From NCBI GenBank assembly GCA_964570585.1, contig CAZMYR010000004.1, positions 15,961 to 79,960 on the forward strand: a stretch of DNA of 64,000 bases, given 5' to 3'. Each line of letters begins with the position of its first letter. Within the stretch, counting starts at the first letter, position 1. Origin of the DNA: G020354945 sp964570585. Its GTDB lineage: Bacteria > Omnitrophota > Gorgyraeia > JABMRG01 > JAFGKX01. The notes under the pieces were generated by a model. It was given only the letters and a program-made list of their open reading frames with translations, searched no databases and was not told the origin of the DNA. The position numbers were made by a program, and so were the translations under genes. Below, one piece after another: positions 16,675-24,812 of this stretch.

Positions 16675-17610
16675 ATGAATATAAGTATAGCAAAAGAGAG
16701 CGCAGCCGGCGGTAGAGAAATAAGAACGGCACTTTTGCCGGCCGAAGTGAAAAAGATTATATCAGAAGGGCATAACGTTTTTGTCCAAAAATGCGCAGGG
16801 CAAGGTATTTTTGTCTCTGACGCCGAATATAAAAAAGCTGGAGCTGGGATTGAAAAAGATGCTGCCGCTATTTTTGACAAAGAACTAGTGGTTAAGTTGA
16901 AATGCCCCACAAAAGATGAGCTTAGATTGCTTAAAAACAATATTATATTCACAATGCTGCATGTAGAACAGAATCCAAAAATAGCCAAAATGATAAAAAT
17001 GTCAGGTTGCACAGCTATTGCAATGGAAAACATGCGAAACCAGGCAGGGGAAAGGCTTATCCACTGCACAGATATGGCCGGAGAGCAAGGGATGCTTTAT
17101 GCATTCTGTGAATCTATGAAGTTACCGCAGGATTGCAATGTTTTAGTATTAGGTTACGGAACCATAGCCAGCGGCGCTTTGAAAGTAGCATATTCATTAG
17201 GAGCCAAAGTAAAGATATTGCGAAAAAGGGAATATAAACATATAAAATACCATCTTAAAGGCAAAGATATCGTTGTCAATGGCCTTGCCTGGCCAAAATG
17301 CCATCGGGATAGAAAAGATTATATTATCACCAAGAAGATGCTTAAGCTCTTAAACAGAGGCGCTATTATACTTGACCTTTCTGTTGATTATCCCAATCCT
17401 ATTCAAACCTGTCACCCCACCCAATTAAATAAACCATATTATTATGTAAACGGCGTAAAGCATATCGCTATCTATGGCTATCCCGGCCTTGCCCCCATTT
17501 CTAGCGTGCAACGTTATAGCAAGCAAATATGCCCGTTTATCATTGATATAGCCAATAACGGCCTAAAAAAGTGCAATATTTCAATACGTAAGGCAATAGT
17601 TAAGGTATAG
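16675..17610 (+). CDS. Alanine dehydrogenase / PNT-family oxidoreductase, short form
   Basis: 311 residues. The N-terminal lobe (MNISIAKESAAGGREIRTALLPAEVKK) matches the alanine dehydrogenase/transhydrogenase family and the Rossmann part follows (VLVLGYGTIASGALKVAYSLGAKV). It is about 60 residues shorter than alanine dehydrogenase (about 370) but close to N5-(carboxyethyl)ornithine synthase (about 313), an NADPH enzyme that joins pyruvate to an amino acid. Substrate is therefore open. AAGGAG lies at 16658-16663 and a strong promoter precedes it. The ATP-grasp ligase that follows suggests a small amino-acid-derived product. Confidence 0.7.
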   Translation: MNISIAKESAAGGREIRTALLPAEVKKIISEGHNVFVQKCAGQGIFVSDAEYKKAGAGIEKDAAAIFDKELVVKLKCPTKDELRLLKNNIIFTMLHVEQNPKIAKMIKMSGCTAIAMENMRNQAGERLIHCTDMAGEQGMLYAFCESMKLPQDCNVLVLGYGTIASGALKVAYSLGAKVKILRKREYKHIKYHLKGKDIVVNGLAWPKCHRDRKDYIITKKMLKLLNRGAIILDLSVDYPNPIQTCHPTQLNKPYYYVNGVKHIAIYGYPGLAPISSVQRYSKQICPFIIDIANNGLKKCNISIRKAIVKV

Positions 17611-17630
17611 CTCATCAGCTAAAGATTGGA

Positions 17631-17725
17631 AGTACCGTTTACGGTTTCAAAGAGGTAAATGTCCCCCAGCAAAGAATAAAAATGAATTAGGGGACACTTA
17701 CCCCTTTGAAACCGTAAACGGTACT
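17631..17725. repeat. Long inverted repeat directly before ATP-grasp gene
   Basis: Arms 17631-17666 (starting AGTACCGTTTACGGTTTCAA) and 17690-17725 (ending TTGAAACCGTAAACGGTACT) are near-perfect reverse complements over about 36 bp with a few mismatches. The ATG of the next gene begins three bases after the right arm. The element has the same general build as the repeat at 6749 (long outer arms, TGTCCCC-type inner words). Confidence 0.75.
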
Positions 17726-17728
17726 AAT

Positions 17729-18775
17729 ATGAAAAAGACCACTATATTAGCATTGGGAGATTTTACATCCGGGGGTAAACCTTTTACCTTGTCTTTTGCA
17801 AGATTTCTAAGGTATAGAAATAGGCTTCCGGAGAAGTTTTCAAGAATGGAGGTTGAGGATTATTCCACGCTCCTGGCAGGCGTATATCCCAAAATATATA
17901 CCGACGATATTCTTATAATGACCTTTTTCCCATATAATTATTGGAACGATTATATAGAAATATACGATAAAGACGATAGAATTTACGGGGATAGGCATTT
18001 CGGAAAAGACTTTAAATCATTTTTCGAAGATATGACAGCCAGATTAAGGCGTTATTATAAAAGCCATCATTTACATTTTGTAAATAATCCTAAGAATATA
18101 ACCATAGATAGGGACAAAAAGAAGACAAAATATCTATTTTTAAGAAACGGGATACCAACCCCAAAGTTATTCTATTTTAAAAACACAGGGCAGGTAAAAA
18201 AGTTACTTAGGGAAGGCATAAGCTTTTATGTGAAACCCCGTTATGGGGCTATGGGCAAAGGGTTGACATTTCTTTCTAAAAAAAGATGGGCGAGCAATTT
18301 TAGATTCGAAAATAATAAAATTATTAGTAAATGTTCGGATTACGGCTGGATATTTGAGAATATAACAGGCAATACCGCATTTTTAAGAGAGCTTATAAGA
18401 AGGGATTTCTTATTTGAAGAGGCTATAATGCCGTCTCAAGCCAAAAGAAGAAGATTCGACCTTAGAATATATGCTGTCTGCGGAGCAGTGCCCTATCTTT
18501 ATGCAAGAAGCACTAAAGCCAGAGGCATTGTCACGAACTGGACCCAGGGGGGCAAATTAGAAGATAAAAAATTTCTAAAAAACATACCGGAAGATAAAAT
18601 CAGCTTAGCGAAACAATACGCAGTTAAGGCTGCTAAAGTTTTAGGTTTTAATTTTGTCGGAATCGATGTTCTATTTTCTAAAGATTATGAAAATGTATAT
18701 GTGCTTGAGTTGCAGTCATTTCCCGGCTTTGAAAAAGGCTTTGACCTTATTAAGTTTTTGATAAACCATATTTAA
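17729..18775 (+). CDS. ATP-grasp family ligase (RimK-like)
   Basis: 348 residues. ATP-grasp signatures appear in the middle and end: the lysine of FYVKPRYGAMGKGL (ATP binding), FLFEEAIM, RRFDLRIYAVCGAVPYLYARST and the metal-binding VGIDVLF...VYVLELQSFPGFE at the C-terminus. Such enzymes form an acyl-phosphate and join it to an amine, often making peptide-like bonds. The N-terminal 110 residues (ILALGDFTSGG...DDILIMTFFPYNYW) are a pre-ATP-grasp domain I do not recognise further. The start sits against an inverted repeat and has no Shine-Dalgarno sequence. Neighbours hint at an amino-acid conjugate or sugar decoration. Confidence 0.8.
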   Translation: MKKTTILALGDFTSGGKPFTLSFARFLRYRNRLPEKFSRMEVEDYSTLLAGVYPKIYTDDILIMTFFPYNYWNDYIEIYDKDDRIYGDRHFGKDFKSFFEDMTARLRRYYKSHHLHFVNNPKNITIDRDKKKTKYLFLRNGIPTPKLFYFKNTGQVKKLLREGISFYVKPRYGAMGKGLTFLSKKRWASNFRFENNKIISKCSDYGWIFENITGNTAFLRELIRRDFLFEEAIMPSQAKRRRFDLRIYAVCGAVPYLYARSTKARGIVTNWTQGGKLEDKKFLKNIPEDKISLAKQYAVKAAKVLGFNFVGIDVLFSKDYENVYVLELQSFPGFEKGFDLIKFLINHI

Positions 18776-18800
18776 ACAGTGAATGGTAATTTAAAAGACT

Positions 18801-20108
18801 ATGCCCACCAACAGCCTCCTGATCATAGGAGCAGGACTTAGTGGCCTGAGCGCCGCCTACCACTTAAAGAAAGGTTTCCTCTTATTTGAGAAGGAATCAA
18901 AACCGGGTGGTATGGCCTCCTCCGACGTTGTTAAAGATTTCATATTTGACAAGACCGGCCACCTTTTGCATTTTAAGACAGAATATGTAAAAGACCTTTT
19001 GCGCATACTGAGCATTGGCAGCGGATTAATCAAGCAGAGACGCTCCTCCTGGGTTTTTTCAAAAGGCACCTATACCAGATACCCTTTTCAGGTTAACACA
19101 TATAAACTACCACCTGCTATAATAAAAGACTGCCTTATTAAGATGGCCAGGGCACAAATAAGTCCCTGCGGAAGAGGAGACTCGTCTAATTTCAAAGAAT
19201 GGATATTAAACAATTTTGGGAAAGGCATAGCAAGGCATTTTATGTTTCCCTACAACCGCAAACTATGGAAAACTCAATTGGATAAAATAGATATAGATTG
19301 GGTGGACAGGTTTATACCAAAGACAAATTTTGAACAGGCTGTGAAGGGAGCCGTTTCGGATTTCAAGAAAAATTTTGGATATAATAAAAACTTCTATTAT
19401 CCAGAAAGAGGGGGTATCCAGGAAATAGCAAATGCTTTTCTCAGCCGCATCAGAAAGAATGTGCACTTCGAAAGAGAAGTTGTCAGGATAAATCTCAAAG
19501 ACAGAATAGTTACCTTAAAAAGTGGCGAAGATTTAAGGTTTGACAGGATAATTTCTACCATACCCCTGCCGGAGCTAATCGGCATAGTTAAAGACCTGCC
19601 TTCCGCCCTTAAAAATAAACTTAGACGGCTAAGGTATGTTTCTATTCTTAATCTCAATCTGGGGATTAATAAGGATAGGATATTGGATAAACACTGGGTC
19701 TATTTTGCCGAGCCTGGATATATTTTTTACAGAGTTGGGTTTTTCTCCAATATTTCCAATGCAGTCGCACCGAGTGGAATGAGCTCCTTATATACGGAAG
19801 TCTCATATAATGGCAGTAAGACTCATAAGGTTTCTCCGCCGCATCTTAAAAGGCGCATTATCGAAGACCTTAAAAAAGCCGGAATATTAACAGAAAAGGA
19901 TGAAATCGTTGCCCAAAAGTCTTACGACATAAAATATGCCTATCCTGTGCACGATAGAAACAGAGAGGGTCTGGTAAGCGACATAAAGAGCTTTCTTGGC
20001 CGCTATAATATATATTCAATCGGCAGATATGGCAGCTGGAGATATATGACAATGGAAGAATGCATATTGGAAGGTAAGCATACCGCAGAAGTAATTGAAG
20101 GAGGCTAA
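18801..20108 (+). CDS. FAD-dependent oxidoreductase (protoporphyrinogen oxidase / UDP-galactopyranose mutase-like)
   Basis: 435 residues beginning with the dinucleotide-binding loop LLIIGAGLSGLSAAYHL and the acidic strand LLFEKESKPGGMASS. The C-terminal motif SIGRYGSWRYMTMEECILEGKHTA corresponds to the FAD pyrophosphate loop of the UGM/HemG-like flavoproteins. Members of this group are common in surface-polysaccharide loci. No Cys or other signature fixes the substrate. The gene lies 25 bases after the ATP-grasp gene and just before the first glycosyltransferase, so it probably belongs to the same transcript. Confidence 0.8.
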   Translation: MPTNSLLIIGAGLSGLSAAYHLKKGFLLFEKESKPGGMASSDVVKDFIFDKTGHLLHFKTEYVKDLLRILSIGSGLIKQRRSSWVFSKGTYTRYPFQVNTYKLPPAIIKDCLIKMARAQISPCGRGDSSNFKEWILNNFGKGIARHFMFPYNRKLWKTQLDKIDIDWVDRFIPKTNFEQAVKGAVSDFKKNFGYNKNFYYPERGGIQEIANAFLSRIRKNVHFEREVVRINLKDRIVTLKSGEDLRFDRIISTIPLPELIGIVKDLPSALKNKLRRLRYVSILNLNLGINKDRILDKHWVYFAEPGYIFYRVGFFSNISNAVAPSGMSSLYTEVSYNGSKTHKVSPPHLKRRIIEDLKKAGILTEKDEIVAQKSYDIKYAYPVHDRNREGLVSDIKSFLGRYNIYSIGRYGSWRYMTMEECILEGKHTAEVIEGG

Positions 20109-20118
20109 GCTTCCTTCA

Positions 20119-21297
20119 ATGTCTTTAACGGGTGCAATGGCAAAGACAAAGATTGCCCATATTATAACCAAGCTGGAGCTTGGCGGAGCGCAGAAGACCA
20201 CCCTTTCATTGCTAAGACATCTTGATGAAAATGATTACGAAATACACCTTATCACTTCACCCTGGGGCTTATTAACAGAGGAGGCCTTTTGCATACAAGG
20301 GCTCAGAGCCTTTCTGGTCCCGGCCCTTACCAGTGAGCTAAATCCCCTTAAAGATATAATCTCATTTCTGCAGATATTGAGGTATTTAAGACGACGGAAT
20401 ATATCCATTGTCCATACCCATAGCTCAAAGGCAGGTATAATAGGCCGGTGGGCAGGGAGGTTTGCAGGGGTTCGGTTTATTTTTCATACAGTCCACGGCT
20501 GGCCATTTCATATTGAAACAAACATCCTGGCCAGATTTTTTTATACCCTGTTAGAGAAGATAACTTCATGGATAACAACCAGGTTGATTATGGTTTCAGA
20601 CACCGACCTAAAAGCAGGTTTAAAATACGTAAACAAAAATAGAGCAAAGTATGTTAGGATATCATACGGTATTGAGAGCAGAGAATTTTTTAACACCAAC
20701 CATATTAAAAAAAGCAAAGATACTCGCCTGGTAAGTTCATTAAATATCAGAGAAGATGCCTGCGTGGTAGGGGTCATCTGCTGTTTTAAGCCCCAGAAGG
20801 CACCCTTAGATTTTGTAAAGGTAGCCAAAGCGGTTATAGACAAAGGCGCGGATGTGCAGTTTCTTTCTATAGGCGATGGGATTTTAAGACCTGCTGCAGA
20901 AAAGATGTCTTTAGAATTGGGTTTAAACGGAAATATAAAATTTTTAGGCTGGAGAAAGGATATACCTGCCTTGCTTTCCGTTGTGGATATTTTGCTTTTG
21001 ACTTCACGCTGGGAAGGCATGCCGGTGGTTTTCTTTGAGGCGTTGGCTTCTGGCGTGCCCATTATAGCAACAGATGTAGGGGGGGCCTCTGAAGTGGTAA
21101 AAGACGGTATAAACGGATTTTTAGAAAAAACAGGAGCCTGTGAAAAATTAGCAGAAGATGTCCTTTCACTCGCCGGCAATCCGGAGAAAAGGCAAACATT
21201 CTCAAAAGTCTCAAGGGAAAATTTTAGAGATGAATTCGATATAGCTTATATGACCACCCGGATTGAAAATGTATATGAGCAATCGATAAAAAGATAA
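20119..21297 (+). CDS. GT4-family glycosyltransferase
   Basis: About 392 residues. GT-B fold: N-terminal TKIAHIITKLELGGAQKTTLSLL, central linker, and C-terminal nucleotide-sugar site with DILLLTSRWEGMPVVFFEALASGVPIIATDVGGASEVV (the EX7E motif). Sugar donor and acceptor unknown; cytoplasmic or membrane-associated, building a lipid-linked glycan. Start is uncertain between 20119 and 20137; a palindrome (TTGAAGGA...TCCTTCAA) covers the preceding gene end and the GGAGG, so accessibility of the ribosome site may vary. The first gene of the polysaccharide locus proper. Confidence 0.88.
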   Translation: MSLTGAMAKTKIAHIITKLELGGAQKTTLSLLRHLDENDYEIHLITSPWGLLTEEAFCIQGLRAFLVPALTSELNPLKDIISFLQILRYLRRRNISIVHTHSSKAGIIGRWAGRFAGVRFIFHTVHGWPFHIETNILARFFYTLLEKITSWITTRLIMVSDTDLKAGLKYVNKNRAKYVRISYGIESREFFNTNHIKKSKDTRLVSSLNIREDACVVGVICCFKPQKAPLDFVKVAKAVIDKGADVQFLSIGDGILRPAAEKMSLELGLNGNIKFLGWRKDIPALLSVVDILLLTSRWEGMPVVFFEALASGVPIIATDVGGASEVVKDGINGFLEKTGACEKLAEDVLSLAGNPEKRQTFSKVSRENFRDEFDIAYMTTRIENVYEQSIKR

Positions 21298-21310
21298 GGA
21301 GGTGAAAGAA

Positions 21311-22291
21311 ATGATTTTTTTCATAGTTTCTTTTCTCGGGTGCTTATTGTTATCGGCCCTGCTAAAAAGGCTTTTGGCTAAAACCAAACTTTCGACTGTT
21401 AAAGAAAGACCGATGCTTCTTGGTCTGTCTTTATATCTCTGTATCTTTGCAATCCTTATTTGTGTATTAACTTATTATAACCTAAGCCTTTCTTTTATCG
21501 GCAAAATTCTAATCGGTTCGTCTTTGATGTTGGTTCTTGGAATAGTCGATGATATAAGAGGACTTTCCGTTAATGCGAAACTATTGGGCCAACTGGCAAT
21601 AGCCGGCGTGGTAGTTGTCCTGGGAATGAGAACGACCATTTATTATTTTCCCATTTGGTTAAATATGGTAATAACCATAATCTGGATTGTAGCTCTGGTT
21701 AATGCCTTTAACCTTCTTGATATAATGGATGGGTTGTGCACAGGAGTTGCCTTTATTATGTCCGTATTTTTCCTACTAATAAGCCTCATTATTGATGGGA
21801 GTTCTGTAACACTCTTTTTCTGGATTCTAAGCGGCGCAACATTGGGGGCCCTTATTTATAACCTTCCTCCGGCAAAACTATATCTGGGCGACTCAGGCAG
21901 TATGTTATTGGGTTTTATGTTTGCCTGCAGCGCATTGAATATAAGTTATGCCCCGGATTTTAGCGAAGGTCTTTCTCTTTTTATTCCAGTATTAATAGTT
22001 GCATTACCCATTTATGATTTAACCTTCACGGTATTTATGAGAAAGAAAAAAGGCATTGCAGTTGCCCAAAAAAGCAGGGACCATTTTGTATTTATTATGA
22101 AAAATTTGGGTTTTAGCACAAAAAAGATTTTGGCCATTATGTATGGGTTGTGCATATTTTTTGGAAGCAGCGCCCTCTTGCTTAAAGTTCTGCCGTCCTA
22201 TTTAAAGATATTGTTATTGGCTATTATAATATTCGTTTTTGCCATATTGACCGTTGTGATTGGCGCAATAGAAAACAGGCATTCGAAGTAA
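21311..22291 (+). CDS. MraY/WecA-like undecaprenyl-phosphate sugar-1-phosphate transferase
   Basis: 326 residues, about ten membrane helices. Family motifs are clear: LGIVDDIRG, the catalytic NAFNLLDIMDGL, YLGDSGSMLLG and the late KSRDHF loop. It transfers a sugar-1-phosphate (GlcNAc-like in WecA) to undecaprenyl phosphate in the inner membrane, starting glycan assembly. AAGGAGG at 21296-21302 with an 8-base spacer decides the ATG at 21311 over the GTG at 21302. Lies with an ABC exporter, so it likely initiates the polymer exported by it. MraY itself is less likely given the setting. Confidence 0.9.
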   Translation: MIFFIVSFLGCLLLSALLKRLLAKTKLSTVKERPMLLGLSLYLCIFAILICVLTYYNLSLSFIGKILIGSSLMLVLGIVDDIRGLSVNAKLLGQLAIAGVVVVLGMRTTIYYFPIWLNMVITIIWIVALVNAFNLLDIMDGLCTGVAFIMSVFFLLISLIIDGSSVTLFFWILSGATLGALIYNLPPAKLYLGDSGSMLLGFMFACSALNISYAPDFSEGLSLFIPVLIVALPIYDLTFTVFMRKKKGIAVAQKSRDHFVFIMKNLGFSTKKILAIMYGLCIFFGSSALLLKVLPSYLKILLLAIIIFVFAILTVVIGAIENRHSK

Positions 22292-22293
22292 TT

Positions 22294-23112
22294 ATGGGTA
22301 CCATAAAAGAGATATTAGCAAAACGGAATCTCCTGCGTGAATTGGTGCTTAAGAATTTAAAGATTCGTTATTCGCTGCCGGCGCTTGGATTTTTCTGGGC
22401 GTTCTTATCGCCGTTGTTGATTGTAGGGATTCTTTATCTGGTCTTTTCCGTGATTTTAAAGGTTAAGACGGAAGAGGCCCCTTTTGTGTTATACCTGATG
22501 AGTGCTATATTCCCCTGGTATTTTTTTCAGAATTCACTTGTTTGTTCAGCTACAAGTTTAGTCGATAATAGAAATTTAATCAAAGAATCCGGTTTTCCGC
22601 ATTATCTTGTGCCGCTTTCTATTATTCTGGCGAATATGATTGTTTTTTTACCCTCTTTGGTTATATTAATTGCCGTCTCTGCGTTTATTTTAAAGGGGTT
22701 ACCTGTATCAATAGTATATCTGCCGGTTGTTTTGGTTATCCATTTAACCATAACTTTCGGCCTATCGATTATGCTTTCTATCGCATATGTGAGGTGGCGG
22801 GATATAAAGTATATGTTAGAAGCGGTGTTGCTTCTTTTATTTTACCTGACCCCGGTTTTTTATTCGATTTATCTGGTTAAAACCGCATTTTCTTATCCGT
22901 TATTTAAGGCATACCTATATAACCCTTTTACCGGCGTGTTGAATTTATACAGGGCCACGCTCTTAAAAGGGTTTTATCCTGTTATACAAAAAGATGCGGG
23001 GCTATTACTCATTGTTGTTGTGCCGGCGGTTTTTGCCGTTCTGTTTCTATTATTGGGTTTTTATGTTTATAAAATAAATAAAAATAGCATAAATGATTAC
23101 CTATCCTACTAA
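22294..23112 (+). CDS. Polysaccharide ABC transporter permease (Wzm-like, ABC-2)
   Basis: 272 residues with six predicted membrane helices and the ABC-2 permease features of Wzm/KpsM/TagG: N-terminal amphipathic LRELVLKNLKIRYS, AIFPWYFFQNSLVCSATSLVDNRNLIKESGFPH, and YLTPVFYSI. It moves a lipid-linked glycan across the inner membrane together with the ATPase encoded next. Two bases separate it from the WecA-like gene and its 3' end overlaps the ATPase gene by 20 bases. Confidence 0.92.
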   Translation: MGTIKEILAKRNLLRELVLKNLKIRYSLPALGFFWAFLSPLLIVGILYLVFSVILKVKTEEAPFVLYLMSAIFPWYFFQNSLVCSATSLVDNRNLIKESGFPHYLVPLSIILANMIVFLPSLVILIAVSAFILKGLPVSIVYLPVVLVIHLTITFGLSIMLSIAYVRWRDIKYMLEAVLLLLFYLTPVFYSIYLVKTAFSYPLFKAYLYNPFTGVLNLYRATLLKGFYPVIQKDAGLLLIVVVPAVFAVLFLLLGFYVYKINKNSINDYLSY

Positions 23113-24811
23113 AGCGGTTGAATTAAAAGCTGTTAGCAAAAGATACCCCTTTATAAAAACAGCGGTTAATGATATTTACGCTAACTTTGAAGACTTTTGG
23201 CCGCTAAAAGATATATCACTGGAGGTTTATCGGAGGCAGGTATTGGGAATAATCGGAAGAAACGGTGCCGGCAAGACAACCCTTTTGAATATTATTGCAG
23301 GGACATTATCTCCTACCCAGGGTGAGCGTATTGTAAATGGCAGAGCATTAGGATTATTTAACTTAGGGATAGGTTTTCAGGATGAATTGACGGGTAGGGA
23401 AAATATTTATCTTAATGGCGCCATAATCGGCGCTGCAAAAAAGGAACTCGATGATAAGCTAAATTCAATAATAGAGTTTTCCGAATTAGGTAATTTTATC
23501 AATGCGCCGTTGGGGATTTATTCACAGGGTATGCGTCTTCGATTGGGATTTAGCATTATCGCTAATTTAGATTTCGATACTTTGGTAATTGACGAAGTTC
23601 TGGCAGTCGGAGATACCCTTTTTCAGAATAAATGTTTTGAGCGATTGATGGATTCTAAACGTTCCGGCAAGACCCTTATAATAACTACTCAAAGTATGGA
23701 TTTAATCGAAAGGCTATGTGATAAAGTAGCACTTTTAGACCATGGTCATTTGTTGTTCTATGGCGACACACTTAAAGGTATTAATAAGTATCGTGCCTTG
23801 TTAAGTACAGAGAAGTTTTTCGTAGGACCAGCCCAAAAGAATATAAATTTAGTTGAGAATACCAAAAAATGGGCAGAAGACCCATCTAATTGGGGTAAAA
23901 GATTAGGAACGAAAGAGGTGGTGATAGAGTCTGCGGAGCTGATAAACAGATTTGGACACAGGTGTGAAGCAGTTCGCAGCGGAGACCCATTAAAGATTAA
24001 GGTAAATTTTATCGCCCGGAATGATATTAAAGAGCCGCATTTTGGCGTTGCCATATTTCGAAACGACGGAGTTTACTGTTATGGTCCGAATACCACTTTT
24101 GACGGGCACAGCATTTCAGAATTTAGAAAAGGCAGGGGCCGTTTTATATTATATTACCACAGATTATTATTAGCGCCCGGTGAATACAGATTATCTGTGG
24201 CCATATGGGATAAGAACGAAACCCTCGCTTTTGATTACCATAATGGCTGTTATAGGTTGACGGTTAATGGGCGTCATAATGGAGACAGTGCGCTTTTAAA
24301 TATGCCCTTTATGTTTAATCCAGGTAATATTATGCATAAATTTATTCCTTTTCAAAAGAGAACTAAGCCCAGGCCGAATTTGAAGTTACTAAACGATAAG
24401 TGGGGTAGAAGATTCGAGTCTGACGTAGCAAGGATAAAATCGGTAAAGTTATTAAATTCTCTTGGTGAGCAAAAAGACGTTTTTGTGACTGATGAGCCTA
24501 TGAAGATTCTCATAAATTTTGACAGCCATAAAGCCCCGGATAAAAACTCTTATTTGTGGATAGGGGTTTATAGAGACGATGGTATTTATTGCCAGGGTAT
24601 AACCATGCCGTTTGGAAAAAGAAAAGATTTCCATATATTTTTTCCTTATTTATTATTATTGCCGGGAGGCTATAAGCTTTCTGTGGGGGTATGGGATGCA
24701 ATAGAGAGGAAGTTTTTAATGCACCATCACGGTATTTATCCCTTTCGAATGGTTTTTAATCGGCAAGATCACGGAACAATTTATCTGCCACATAAATGGG
24801 TGTTGCAATAA
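23093..24811 (+). CDS. Polysaccharide ABC transporter ATPase (Wzt-like) with duplicated C-terminal domain
   Basis: 572 residues. ABC domain 1-250: Walker A GRNGAGKTT, signature YSQGMRLRLGFS, Walker B DTLVIDEVLAVGD, H-loop replaced by Gln (TTQSMD). The C-terminal 310 residues hold two similar beta-sandwich units, each starting with a 'WG(K/R)R...I.S..L(I/L)N' strand and a 'GVA/YR(N/D)DG(V/I)YC' segment (about 265-415 and 445-572). In O9a/O12-type systems one such domain binds the capped polymer end for export; two in tandem is unusual. Works with the Wzm encoded upstream. Confidence 0.92.
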   Translation: MITYPTKAVELKAVSKRYPFIKTAVNDIYANFEDFWPLKDISLEVYRRQVLGIIGRNGAGKTTLLNIIAGTLSPTQGERIVNGRALGLFNLGIGFQDELTGRENIYLNGAIIGAAKKELDDKLNSIIEFSELGNFINAPLGIYSQGMRLRLGFSIIANLDFDTLVIDEVLAVGDTLFQNKCFERLMDSKRSGKTLIITTQSMDLIERLCDKVALLDHGHLLFYGDTLKGINKYRALLSTEKFFVGPAQKNINLVENTKKWAEDPSNWGKRLGTKEVVIESAELINRFGHRCEAVRSGDPLKIKVNFIARNDIKEPHFGVAIFRNDGVYCYGPNTTFDGHSISEFRKGRGRFILYYHRLLLAPGEYRLSVAIWDKNETLAFDYHNGCYRLTVNGRHNGDSALLNMPFMFNPGNIMHKFIPFQKRTKPRPNLKLLNDKWGRRFESDVARIKSVKLLNSLGEQKDVFVTDEPMKILINFDSHKAPDKNSYLWIGVYRDDGIYCQGITMPFGKRKDFHIFFPYLLLLPGGYKLSVGVWDAIERKFLMHHHGIYPFRMVFNRQDHGTIYLPHKWVLQ

Positions 24812-24812
24812 A

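Noticed and set aside
16581..17069. Minus-strand ORF of 162 codons
   Set aside because: Antisense shadow of the alanine dehydrogenase-like gene; composition follows the real gene's codon bias.
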